A program made the translations under genes and the position numbers. DNA of 64,000 nt from Lineus longissimus (Eukaryota; Nemertea; Pilidiophora; Heteronemertea; Lineidae), in contig NC_088323.1 of the NCBI RefSeq assembly GCF_910592395.1, forward strand, positions 10,651,501 through 10,715,500, written 5' to 3'. The notes below the pieces were generated by a model. That model saw only the letters and a program-made list of their open reading frames with translations. It had not been told where the DNA came from and made no database searches. Below, piece after piece: positions 45,079 to 56,224 of the stretch (position 1 is its first letter; the number at the start of each line of letters is the position of its first letter).

Positions 45079-45790
45079 CTAGTCTAGGACATTGAGTCCC
45101 AACGGAGCTACAGTGTGCAATCTATGGATCCATCTGATTTCGATGGTGTTCCTAGGTAGAGCACTTTGGGGCGATTCTGGGTGGGCGTGGATGAAGGACA
45201 GGATTGATATGGACACATCATCAATACCTGCGTGGTTATGGCTGGTGAAGTGCCGGCCGATAGTGTCATCTATGTTGCCCTTGGAGATATTGTAAAAGTG
45301 TTTTACAAATCTGTCCATGAGGGGGAGCTTGGTTTGACCAACGTATTGTTGGTTGCATCTTTTGCATGTGATGCAGTAAATGAGGTTACTGCTTTTGCAT
45401 GTGATGTGCTTCATGGCCGTGTATGAGCGCGTGGTAGTTGTGCTGCCGATCCTTCCCGTCAGGTTGAGTTTAGGGCAGTAACGACAAGAGGTATTGGCTC
45501 TTGGGCATGCGTTGCGGGTACCCTGAGGCAAACGGATTGCGCCGGCAGTGAGGATTGTAGGTCCCCCTGATTGTGTTGCGGTGTCGGTGAATTTGGCTCT
45601 GACCAGAAGATCCTGGAGATTAGGAGGTTTTCTGTGGCCAAATGTGATGCAAGAGTCATGTAGCTGACGCGTTGCAATGGATTTCAGGAGCACGGGCCAG
45701 TTGTGGCTAACAATGTGCTGTAGTGCTTGGAAGCCCGGGATAAAGGTCGATATGAGGAAGAAATTGTCCTCAGTCGTCCCTGGTTGATGT
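45079..45790 (-). pseudogene. Penelope-like element, C-terminal part with GIY-YIG endonuclease (inverted)
   Basis: The minus-strand frame starts in TTEDNFFLISTF, the thumb region after the RT. It runs through the linker Cys motif CxxxxxxCxxC (ACPRANTSCRYC) and then the GIY-YIG endonuclease (LIYCITCKRC, QYVGQT, DRFVKHF, GRHFTSHNH, IEIRWIHRLHT), ending LGLNVLD at 45079. This is the 3' half of a Penelope-like retroelement. It lies head to head with the + strand part that begins at about 45793. About 65 codons of thumb sequence are present in both parts, so they come from two copies and not one inverted element. Confidence 0.85.
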
Positions 45791-45792
45791 CT

Positions 45793-48531
45793 GGCGTCAG
45801 GCCCGCTCCTGTCTCTCCAATCCAAAGAAAGCATCCTTGAGATCAGTGCACTTCCATAAGCTCATAGACATGGACACCATACCCGAGTGGGCCTTCGGAA
45901 TGGAGAAAACCCCTTCGTACCTACACCCAGTCCCACAGGATTTAGTCTCTCTCAAACGCAAACATGCAAAAGAGACTCTGGCTTTCAGCGCCAACTTTCT
46001 TTTGGCGAAATCGAACCGAGACCACCTCAAAGGCAATGCCCTGTTGGATACGGTAGGCTCGATCTACGGTTAAAACTCGGGTTTCGCCAAAGCCAAGGAA
46101 CTACTACAGAACCATGTTGAGCGGGACCGTGCCACCCTTCATGCCTCTCTGCAGCGAAGGGAGGTAGACCAGCTTCACACAACGCACGACTCCGGTATCC
46201 GGACGCACATCACCACGGGGAAGGCGGCCGCTCCCACGGTCACCCCCTCAAGGCAAACTCCAACAGCGAGCACCTCCCGACAAGCCACCACAGCCACCAC
46301 CTCCAGGTCCGCTGCTAGGGAGGCAAGTCAGGATTTTCCTCTCCAGCGACCAGGCCGTGGGCAATCCACCCAGTCTCGCCGCCGCCCATCCAGAAATTAG
46401 TCAGGACCGAGGCAAGCCACCCAAGGGAACCGCTCCAGGTCCCCAATACCAAGGAACAACAACACAGAGTGCTCCAGCTCCCAAATCCAAGGCCGCAGGC
46501 GCTCACCCAGGCCTCAGCAAAGTTGTCGGCAGAACCCAAACCAGCAACTCCAACTTTCACCAAGAGAGTTAGCAATTATCAAGGCACTGAGACAATCTTA
46601 ATCAAGTCACCCAATAGCAACAACAGCGCCCTCACTCAGGAGGGCACTTTTCCCACTGGAAATAATGTAAATATTGTAAATAATAACACTATTACCAATG
46701 ACACCAGTCTCTCTGTCGTCAATCTCTCAAAGCACAACCTGACCCCAGCACAGCTATCTTTGCTCTCCAAGGGCCTTAACTTCTGTCCCACTCCGTGTGA
46801 ACCCGACATAGCGGAAGCCCGAGCTGACATGGACAAATTTCATGTCAGCCTCCGTCGGAAGTGTTTCTTCTCTGAATACCAACCGAACACAGACCCTACA
46901 AACCACACTATCACTGATGACACTGCCACTGCTACTTTCGGCCTTACACCAATCCAGCAGAGGACTTTTAAGAACAAATCCTCGTTCAACCCCCCTGGAC
47001 CTAAAAATCTAGAGACATTCATCTCCATGAATGAGCTGGACTTGGCTACGTCACGCAGCTTTGCACCAAAATCCCAAAATCTCACCAGGGAAGAAAAACA
47101 GGCACTGACAGAACTCAAACGCCTACCGAACATTGTCATCAAACCTGCAGACAAGGGGTCAGCTGTGGTAGTCATGAACTCTTCAGATTACAAAAAGGAA
47201 GCCCTCCGTCAATTAGCTGAGATCCGTTTCTATTCGAAACAGGACACCAACCTCACTGAGCGCCACCAATCGGAGGTCTCACTGCTTGTTAATAACCTTC
47301 ATATCTGGAAGGAAATTAGCGAGAAATGCGAGGACTATCTCATTCAGAGAAAACCACGCACACCACAATTCTACCTCTTGCCCAAGATACACAAGGGAGT
47401 CCTCCCACCTCCGGGACGACCCATCATGTCAGCAAATGGATGCCCCACAGAATGAATATCTTTGTTTGTAGACAGCTTCCTGCAACCACTGGTCAAAACA
47501 ACGAGATCCTTCATCAAGGACACAACACACTTTTTACGTGTATTACGACATAGGCCAACTCCCTGACGACGCACTGCTGGTGACCCTGGACGTTACCTCT
47601 CTGTACACCAACATCCCACATTTAGAAGGGAAAATGGCTGTGGAACGCATTTTAGCACTCCACCGCGACACCAATACAATACCCACCAACTTCTCACTCG
47701 TCCTGCTCCTAGATGCAGTCCTCAATAAGAACAACTTCGAGTTCAATGGGGAAAACTACCTCCCGACCGAAGGTGTTGCCATGGGTACCAAAGTCGCCCC
47801 TAACCTAGCCAACATCTTCATGGCACATTTTGAGGAGACGCACGTCTACACATACCACCTACAACCCCTCACCTGGGTTAGGTTCATCGGTGATGTGTTC
47901 CAAATATGGACATACGGCCGCAGGGAATTGGATCTCTTCATCCAACATCTCAATGATTGCCACCTGACAATCAAATTCACGGCGGAAATCTCCAGCCAAT
48001 CAGTGAATTTTCTAGACACAGTAGTCAGCATCAATGAAGACCGTAATATCATTACGTCCCTATACTGCAAACCTACTGACGCGCACAACTACCTGCTGTT
48101 CTCCTCAGCACACCCGATACATTGCCTCAAAAGCACACCCTACAGTCAATTTCTCAGGATCTGCCGGATCTGTAGCCTGGACACAGATTTTGAAGAAAAT
48201 GCGGTCATGATCGGCCGCCACTTCATGCGACGTGGCTACCCTTCATCGCTTGTAGAGACAGCCCTTATCCGGGCCTACCGCACCTCAAGACCTGATCTCC
48301 TCAGAGATGAGGCCCCACTGGACACGGATGATCAACCATGGACGACTGAGGACAATTTCTTCCTCATATCGACCTTTATCCGGGGCTTCCAAGCACTACA
48401 GCGCATTGTTAGCCACAACTGGCCCGTGCACCTGAGGCTGAAATACATTGCAACACGTCAGCTACATGACTCTCGCATCACATTTGGCCACAGAAAACCT
48501 CCCAATCTCCGGGATCTTCTGGTCAGTGCCA
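45793..48531 (+). pseudogene. Penelope-like element, N-terminal and RT part, dead
   Basis: The N-terminal region (about 45837-46560, broken by stops; low-complexity Ser/Thr/Gln/Arg) leads into a long frame (46469-47455). This has the PLE-typical IKPADKGSAVVVM, FYLLPKIHKG and GRPIMSANGCPTE. An in-frame TGA at 47453 and a frame change near 47530 follow. The palm continues at 47538-48602 with motif A LDVTSLYTNIP, then EGVAMGTKVAPNLANIFMA, and the YxDD-box equivalent reads FIGDVF: the first catalytic Asp is Gly. Sequence matches PLE only to about 48531 (LRDLLVSAK); the endonuclease is missing. The element copies RNA to DNA by target priming when intact; this copy cannot. Confidence 0.85.
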
Positions 48532-48935
48532 AGTACAATACATGCACGTGGACAATCGAAACAGGCAAATACCTCCGAAAACCTCGCTATCATGATCTGT
48601 AAAAGCACACCAATTCACAGAAAGATTACTAACCTAAATTCCATCGTGGATTATCCGCTGAAAACTAGTGTAAATACAGAGAACTCCTACTATTCCTTTC
48701 TGAAAGCCTCCTCACCAGATTCCGTGCCGCCATGTTTTTCTTCCACGTAGGCCTACTCACGACCTTCTTTGATCAACATGACGTAAGCGTGGTTTGAGGT
48801 TGATCAAATGTTATTCGCAATCCCTCATCTAGTGGATTGTCAGATTGGCCTTGCGGCCTGGACGTCACGCTCAGAATCCAATGGCCGAGAGATCGAATAT
48901 TATTGATACCATTTTCTGGTGGGGGCATTATGTAC
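48532..48935. other. No supported gene
   Basis: DNA after the truncated Penelope-like copy. No motif recognised. Confidence 0.4.
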
Positions 48936-49290
48936 TTGGGTAGTTTCCGGCCGCCGCGGCCGCGTCCGCTGCTGCCGCCGCACTGAATTCCGGACTATAA
49001 CTCAAGAACCCCTTGTTCGGCTGTCTTGAAATTTTTAGGGGGTGTAGGCCTAGTGTGTCAGAAGGGTCCCTTTTGATTTTGGGCGCGTTCCGAAATCCAA
49101 TATGGCCACCAGCCGCCACCCTAGGTTTTTGCATTCCGCTCGTTAACTGATGAACTAGAGGTCCAACAGACTTCAAACTTTTGTGGTGTAATGGTCTTCA
49201 GTGGGGGAGGTTCCCTATTGATTTTGGGGGCGTTCAAAAATCCAATATGGCCACCAGCCGCCATCTTAGATTTTTGCATTCCGCTCGTAA
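48936..49290 (+). repeat. Family II-like repeat, two 145-bp units
   Basis: GCCGCCGCGGCCGCGTCCGC leads into two units with TCCAATATGGCCACCAGCCGCC at 49096 and 49241, i.e. 145 bp apart. The unit text (GGTTCCCTATTGATTTTGG, GTTC, AATATGGCCACCAG) parallels the array at 40702-42698. This copy has diverged more and lacks a clear end hairpin. Confidence 0.55.
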
Positions 49291-49617
49291 TAGTTTTTGA
49301 AAAGATGGAAATTTTTTGGCAAGATTTGCCCCTGAATACTGACATCTCGTCTGTGTTCCGTCATTCATTGCAGGTATTTCATAAGAATACACTCATCTTT
49401 GATAGCATTTTTTATTCAACAGTACGAAAATTCACTTGTTCATTTTGTTGTTGCCCAATACTGTCATCTCGCCTGTGTCCCGTCTTTTGCTGACGCCATT
49501 ATGCCTATTATCGCAATTGCTTAGCCCATTTGTGCTAATCTTGGAAGATAACAAGAATAGGTCCTTGTCGGAGGTTGCAAACAGCAACCCGGCTCAGCAG
49601 TTTGTGTCCCCTCTAAG

Positions 49618-49776
49618 TCTATATGGCTCTCCGTGTGCTTATAAAGGCTAATATCCAAAGTCAGTGTTCTGTGCTAGAGGAAAGGTTGACTGCAATCTAT
49701 GAGTGGTTCCACGACAATTTCCTTAAGGAAAACCCTGACAAGACAGAAGCATCATTGTTTGGTACGCGTCAGTTGC
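49618..49776 (+). pseudogene. LINE reverse transcriptase fragment, left of the piggyBac insertion
   Basis: The frame reads LYMALRV, then ERLTAIYEWFHDNFLKENPDKTE and FGTRQLL. This is the part of a CR1/L2-like RT just after the catalytic YADD box (helix WFxxNxLxLNPxKTE). It breaks exactly at a TTAA (49777) and resumes at 52157 after the transposon. The rest of the LINE upstream is missing. Confidence 0.8.
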
Positions 49777-49780
49777 TTAA

Positions 49781-52152
49781 CCCTTTCGCTGCGCCGCTCA
49801 GAATTATTTCAATATTGACTCCTTGCTGCCCCCAAAATACTGTAAAAGCCAATTTTAACATAGGTAAATTTGAGGCCAAAATACAGCCTGAAGAAGAAGA
49901 GATAGAGCTTTGGACTATTGGAAAAGGTTGTTGGGGACAGCATGGACTTTCCAATTATGCATTTGTTAATTACCTTAAATTATGTTAATTAACTAATTAA
50001 CGCTAATTAATATTAATTAACGAGGAAAAAAACACGATTTTTCAAGATAATGATGTTTTTTTCCAATGAAATTGTGAAAAAATGAGTTGTTACTTACCAA
50101 AACCAGCTGGAGATATTTCTTTTCTATAAATCCAAGTTGATATCCATGTAAAAGTCACTTTTTAACCCTTTGTATGCCATTGTATCAAATAACGAATTAT
50201 GTCAAAAATCATGTAAATCCGCTTGTACTAAAATATCAAGATATGTCACTGTCTCTGTACCTTGCAAAATTTGTATTTGTAATCCAAGTGTCTATGTCAC
50301 TAAATAAGTGCAGTTCTGCTGCAAATAAGTTCATAACTTGGTTAGTTGTACTTTACTTTGTAGGAGAAAAGAGTGTGGAACCTTTTGAAACATCCAATTG
50401 CACACATTGGAAGTTCACATTGTTCACAATAATGGTATGTCTGATGGCGATGGCCAGGCCTGTGGCTGCATACAGCACATTCTGGTCTATGCTTCTTATC
50501 TGCATATTCAGCAGGGAAGTGGCGTTCTTGCAGTCTTTTGGCCCTTCTCTCCTCTACAGTATTTGCTACTGCCTGAGCCCTTTCCCTCACGGCTTCTGGA
50601 ATGAGACTGTCCACAACTTTCTGTCGAAATTTCAACTGATCAATATTCTCCCCTGGGTGAGTGGACTTGTATGCAATGAAACCATTCACAAGGGCAGTCT
50701 CTCTAGCAAAGTTGAAGACCACTTGATACCATTTCTGTGCTTTGCTAATATTCTTAGGCAAACCTTTCCTGTTTGCCCTAACAGTCCCACATGCTCCAAT
50801 GCCTTTGTCCTTCAGAACTGAGTAAAGATCAGGGGATGAAAAATAATTGTCCATGAAAATCTGATGACCACTATCATCCAGACCCCGAAGGAGGGACAAA
50901 ACAACTTTTGACCCCAGCGCCATCTTCCGCCCGGCTGCTTCATCCTTTCCAGTGTAAATGTTCCATCGTAAATTGTATCCACTCACAGAATCACACAATG
51001 ACCAGATTTTTATTCCCCATTTATTAGGTTTGTTTGGGATATACTGTTTGAAACTGAGTCGCCCTTTAAATTTTTTCATAATCTCATCAGCTGAAATCTG
51101 TTGATGTGGTTGATAAATGTTCATGTATGTGTCTTTCACCAAGTTGATCACTGGCCTGACTTTATACAATGGATCATAGTTGGGCTGCCCTTTTTCAGGT
51201 TGCATAGTATTGTCATTGAAATGCAAGAAAGTTCTCAATAGTAAATATCTATCTCTACCAATGATGCCTTTGAACGATGGCGTTCGGGTAAGCCAGTATG
51301 TGTCCCAATAGTCTTGGATCCTGTTCTTACTGCAGAAACCCATGGCAATTTCCAGAGCCACTAGGATTTTCATTTCATTCTCATCAGTTTCCTTCCAGTC
51401 CCTGAATCTACTATATTCAGGTAATTCTTCATCAAGTGCGGGATTATCAAAAAATTGCAAGGCGTAGCGGTTGGTTTCTTCAACCATGAGAGCAAAAATT
51501 CCCCTTGGGAAAAATGCATGAAAATAGTCACAGGGCTCTCAAGGGTTCAATGGCACTGGCACCCCTGGCTGGGTATTCCATGCTGGCACAAAAGGAGGAT
51601 CCACCTGAGTATTAGGGCCTAATTTTGTCCATCTGTAGTTTAGCTGAGGGACACCAGGAAGTGGATCAGGCCTATCATCATCATCTGACATGTCATTGTC
51701 ATCTTGACCCCTATCACTATCACCCACCTCAGACCCTGAATCATGCACACTATCATCTCCATGCATGCTGTTTACATCAGCATTATGTTCAGAATCATTA
51801 TCATAATCATCTTCTAACACCTCAAATTCACTGTCACTGTCAGCAAATATTTCATCAATAATAGATTCTGCAGTTCGTCGAACACGTGACTGAGCCATTT
51901 AAATTTGTTTACAAAACTTTTGAATCAAAATATCACCTAAACTTTGAATAAAAACACCGAAGTTTTAACTCAGAAATCGGAAGTTCAAGCGGTAAAGTAC
52001 ATGGCAGGACATCTAGCGACAAGTTTCTGTACTAATTTTCTATTGAAAACATCGTCTGCTTCAGGTCTCTCCCAAGTCGCAGTTCTGCGTACATCCGCAC
52101 AGATCGGAAATTTTTTTTGGTCGCAAAAATGCGTACATCCGCAGCGAAAGGG
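49781..52152 (-). mobile_element. piggyBac transposon (2372 bp) inserted in a LINE
   Basis: The ends CCCTTTCGCTGCGCCGC (49781) and ACATCCGCAGCGAAAGGG (to 52152) share the 13-bp inverted repeat CCCTTTCGCTGCG. TTAA duplication sits at 49777-49780 and 52153-52156. The transposase gene runs on the minus strand (51898 to 50342). Non-coding ends: 49785-50165 (3' side) and 51900-52140 (5' side), both shared with the 710-bp derivative at 23894. Removing the element and one TTAA rejoins the LINE coding text, which proves the boundaries. Confidence 0.93.
50342..51898 (-). pseudogene. piggyBac transposase, missing third catalytic Asp
   Basis: Starts at ATG 51898 (MAQSRVRRTAESIIDEIFAD) with an acidic N-terminus. 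One in-frame TGA at 51539-51541 interrupts an otherwise continuous frame to 50342 (518 codons). The catalytic core keeps the first Asp (ISADEIMKKFKGR, then YIPNKPNKWGIKIW) and the second (IFMDNYFSS). From KGLPKNISKAQKW the frame passes straight into YQVVFNFARETALVNGF. The insert and strand with the third Asp, V(D)xxNxxMGGVD in relatives, has been lost in frame, about 80-100 residues. The C-terminus keeps the Cys-rich finger (CAVC, HYCEQC, MCAIGCFKRFH). The family cuts and pastes at TTAA; this copy should be inactive. Confidence 0.92.
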
Positions 52153-52156
52153 TTAA

Positions 52157-52896
52157 GAAATTGGACTTACAGTCCATTAATGTCGCTGGAAACGTCATTA
52201 AACTGTCAAAAGTGCCAATACGAAATCTTGGCGTTCTATTCGACTCTGCCTTGGCTATGGATGTCACATTAGGAGTGTTGTTAGTTCAGCCTCCTTCCAC
52301 CTCCGCAACATTGGGATCGTGAGAAAGCAGCTCACAAAGGATGCAACAAAACTACTAACCCAAGCCCTGGTTCTAACCAGACTCGACTATTGCAATAGTA
52401 CCCTTGCGGGAATTGCCGAATGGTCACTGGATAGATTGCAACTTATCCAGAACCGTGCTGTGCGTATGGTCACCATGACCAAACCATGGGAACATATTAC
52501 CCCGATCCTGATGCAATTACACTGGTTGCCAGTTCGGAAACGGATTGAGTTTGATGGTGTTCACATTCAAGGCTGTGAACAGCCTGGCGCCTCTCTACAT
52601 CAACAAACTTATTTGTCAGCACACTACCGCCCGATCACTCCGTTCTGAGGCACAGCATCTTCTTATCGAGCGTCCATTCGGGCTGGTAACATTCGGGGCA
52701 AGGGCATTCTCAGTGCATGCCCCTCGAATGTGGAACTCGCTAGGCCATGACCTGAGGAAAGAAACTGACTCCATCACCTTCCAAAAAAACTTGAAAACTT
52801 TCCTCTTCCGCAAGCATTTTGGAGTGTGAGCGCTTTTGAACATTGTTTTCAGTGGGAAAGGCGCTATACAAAAGATAATTTCATTCATTCATTCAT
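52157..52896 (+). pseudogene. LINE reverse transcriptase fragment and 3' tail, right of the insertion
   Basis: Continues the RT (KLDLQSINVAGN, RNLGVLFDS, then LVLTRLDYCNSTLAG and RLQLIQNRAVRM, HWLPVRKRIEFD). It changes frame near 52545 and ends AFSVHAPRMWNSLG, FQKNLKTFLFRKHFGV at 52829. The short 3' end GGCGCTATACAAAAG followed by ATTC repeats (52881-52896) is typical of CR1/L2-type LINEs. Together with 49618-49776 it is one 5'-truncated, frame-shifted copy. Confidence 0.85.
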
Positions 52897-55130
52897 AGGA
52901 ATGGGACAGGGATAATAACTCCTTGCATTGTAGAAAAATATCCGGAATGAATCTATTGTATGGCCAACTGACAAGCAAATCTCTGTGCCACAAGGGTCAT
53001 GAATTCGGGGGATTTGGGGGTACACCCTCGACCTAAATCTGAAGCCCTTCGTGAGATAACAAAAAATAGCTGAATGTTCCAATTGTTTTACCGTTGGCGT
53101 TTATTCCGGATCTTGGTCATTCTACTTGGAGGGATCATCCCTGTCTTGTTCCTAGAGGCAACACGAACTGCGGTCTTTTTTAAAACATGGACGTAGCAAC
53201 TCCAAAGCAAATTATGAAATTCCACTATGTTGTATTTTGACAACAGATGTGAACAGGCCTAAGTGTACAGATCACAGTACTTTTTGAATTTTCAAATTTG
53301 GTCAAGCGGTTTTGATTTGATGGCATGGTCAATATAAGGAAAGTTGTCCATTTCGGGAAAGATTTAGTGAATATAACACAATCAAATGAAATGAAAATAC
53401 CTGTTTCAGTAACTTTTTTTCAGTTCATGTCTTGGCTTATCGATTCTTGGGGTTGTAGGTCTTATCTTAGATACATAGGGGGCACTACCAGTCAGTACAA
53501 GTCAAATGGGGGGGGGGCGCCACCAGTCAAAATCAGGTAATAATACACTTTCAGCCTATCAGTGGTTGCAGTATTAAGTTCCGATCCTCAAATGTCAGGA
53601 TTTTGCTTATTATTGTTTCCAGGACTCATTTCAGCCACATAGTGGAACAACCAGTCTATTCAAGTCATTTAAGTTGAAAAGGGGGCGCTGCCAGTGTAAA
53701 TCCACATTCCACAAACACCAGGGGTTGATCGGGTACTGTGATTATATGGCTTGTCATATATCAAAACCCAGCAAATAGCATAAGGCTCCTTTCATTTCAA
53801 GGAGGGACTTCTGTAAGAAACCAGAGGGTTAAGATGTGTAACACTACAATGTATAAAAATAACACAATTGAATTACCATCATTCCAGGGGTTTTTGCATC
53901 TTATTCTGACATTAACCCAAGAAATTCCTGTCTGGAAGTTCGTTACCTGGCATGAAACTGATGTTATATCATATATGCGGCTCAAAAAGTTATCTAAAAC
54001 CGCATAGAATTCATCTAAAATGATTTGTTTTGAAAAACTTCCTGGAAAAAACAAAAGTCAGCTGGGACAACCTGCTACCCCTCCATGGACGATCCAGTAA
54101 TATATTAACCAATCAGATCGCGAGGTCGCGAACAAAAGAGCAACGCGCAGGGTTACTTCCGCTAACATCAATTATGAACTCGCCCAACGTCATCGATAAT
54201 GTATTCACGCAGTTCAAAACAGAGTAGGAAAATGGGATAGGTGGTGTTCAAATGCTTCGTGTGAGTAAGTTTACGATCAAAATTTCTTACGGGGTCGATG
54301 ATTTGAGGCAGAAAGACTTACTTTTCATGGTGATTCCGTCCAATCTGGAAAATATTGTGCGGTTTGATGATATTTTGCGGCCGATTTTGGCGAATTTCAG
54401 CGGCTTACAACTTTGTTGTTTTTCCTCGAAATGACTCCGTGTTTCGTCACACATATATTGTAACAAGCCTGCTGATTGGTCAGAAACTTGCATGGGATTC
54501 CCATGCCGCGATGACCCGCGGAATTTGAGTTGAAGAGGGGGGTTTCCCGGCGCTGTGCGGGCCCTATCGGGAAAAATTGCCTCGCACACGTTCTACGTTT
54601 TTGACGCGCTGTACATGCGGTGCTTTGGAGTTGCTAATGGACGCTTATGTTTTTGTTCATGCCATTCAGCTTTAAGTTACACAACATAAGGGTAGCCTAC
54701 GAGCTTATGATTTGACCATGGCCCCTTAGAAATGTAGCTATTGCCTTCATGAGTTTGACCGACACTTGCATCTTCTGATGCACAAGTCGGTGTACAATGC
54801 AGAAGGTAGAGGATGGCCCATTTTGTGTCCAGGGCCAAGTCTCAGTTCTAGAACAGGCGACTAACTATAGACTTGCAGGAAGCAATGACAAAAGTTCTAC
54901 CACCGGTGATGCATTTTTCACTGGTCAAACCGTAGTGGTATCTGTCATTGGCAAGCAATGTTATACGCGGTGGTGAGACATCAAGGAATACAAGGTTCCA
55001 TGTTACTAGAAAAGCTAATGAATTATCACACTCTTCTGCGTGTTTCTTTCAATTTGGTTTCATATTTGTGATCGATATATTACAACTTATGTGATCAATG
55101 CGCGTTTCTTGCAATTTGGTGAGTTTTGCC
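52897..55130. other. No supported gene
   Basis: GGGGGC(G/A)C(T/C)xCCAGTC words recur at 53469, 53508 and 53680. A TIR-like pair, AGCAACTCCAAAGCA (53195) and TGCTTTGGAGTTGCT (54618), is about 1.4 kb apart. 54100-54600 is CpG-richer with an open frame (54252-54434) lacking a known domain. No gene supported. Confidence 0.4.
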
Positions 55131-55945
55131 TTTTCTGCTCACCGTAGGGGTCTATACAACACCGCAGTGTCCGGTAAAGGTAAAAAGTGCAATATTCGCT
55201 TAATAGTGACTTGTTTTCAATGTTATTTTTAATGGTAGGTACTCAGAGCAAGAATACATCACATATCCTACCGGTTTTTGATTTGACCTAATTGTCAAGG
55301 TCACAGAGGTCAAATGGTGTGAATTGGCAGTTTGTGTGTTACTATGATAGGTTTTTTAACCACTAAAGTTATGAACTTTAAACTTGGTACACATGACCCC
55401 CTAGGTCAGAACGCCTGTGACACTGATTTTCCATCCGGTCTGACTCTTAACTTGGGCACCAGGGGGCCAAAACCTAAAATTTGAATAGTGCCATATCTTG
55501 CTTATCACTGATTTGTTTTTGATAAAATTTTTATGGTTGGTTCTCCTAGCAGGGATACATCACATGTCGTACAGGTTTTGGATTTGACTTACTTTTCAAG
55601 GTGACTGAGGTCAAAATTCAAAATTTCACCGTTGAGTGGCACGGTTCTTCACTATTTGGTATAGACAGGGTAAAATCTTTTTTCCAGGTTCGGTCAAGCA
55701 TGGGGGTATTATTAAGATATTATGATCTTAATAATACATCCATGCAGGAATTGGGTCAAGTATGGAATTTTGACCACTGCTATCAAAAGTCTTGGAAAGT
55801 TTTGAATTTTACATTTTCTGTACTAAAAATAATGAATACTCCAAAATAATATGATTATAACTTTAATAAAATTTGAAAAAATATGGTATGTACTCCAAGT
55901 CCAAGCAAGGGTACATCATTGAGCACATGGTATGTGCCATTTGAA
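55131..55945 (+). repeat. Family I repeat, copy G
   Basis: A diverged head, TTTTCTGCTCACCGTAGGGG, is followed by GCAGTGTCCGG. Modules carry AGGTCA-CAG-AGGTCA at 55298 and GCACCAGGGGGC (one mismatch) at 55456. From about 55650 foreign AT-rich text replaces the module. A weak tail, TGAGCACATGGTATGTGCCATTT, closes it. Confidence 0.6.
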
Positions 55946-56224
55946 GTGGGTCTCAAACCCCAGTTGGGCTTCAATATATGACATACCTTCCATCTGCCAC
56001 GCGAGGTTGGGCTTAGTCGTGCGTGTGTCAAGGGTCAGCACTAGTAATTCAGACCCTATACATCCTACATGTGTAAGAAACTAGCTAAGCACAAGCCATA
56101 GTAGAGAGCTGGACTACTTCAATTCATAATTGACCACAAACGGTGGCTGTTCCAACAAGTGTTTTCCCCTGTTCACATAGCTGCTTTCTGGCCAAGTTAA
56201 TTAATTTTCCCTAATTTTACATGC

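Noticed and set aside
53195-54632. AGCAACTCCAAAGCA inverted pair as a TIR element
   Set aside because: 15 bp only, flanks do not agree, no target duplication.
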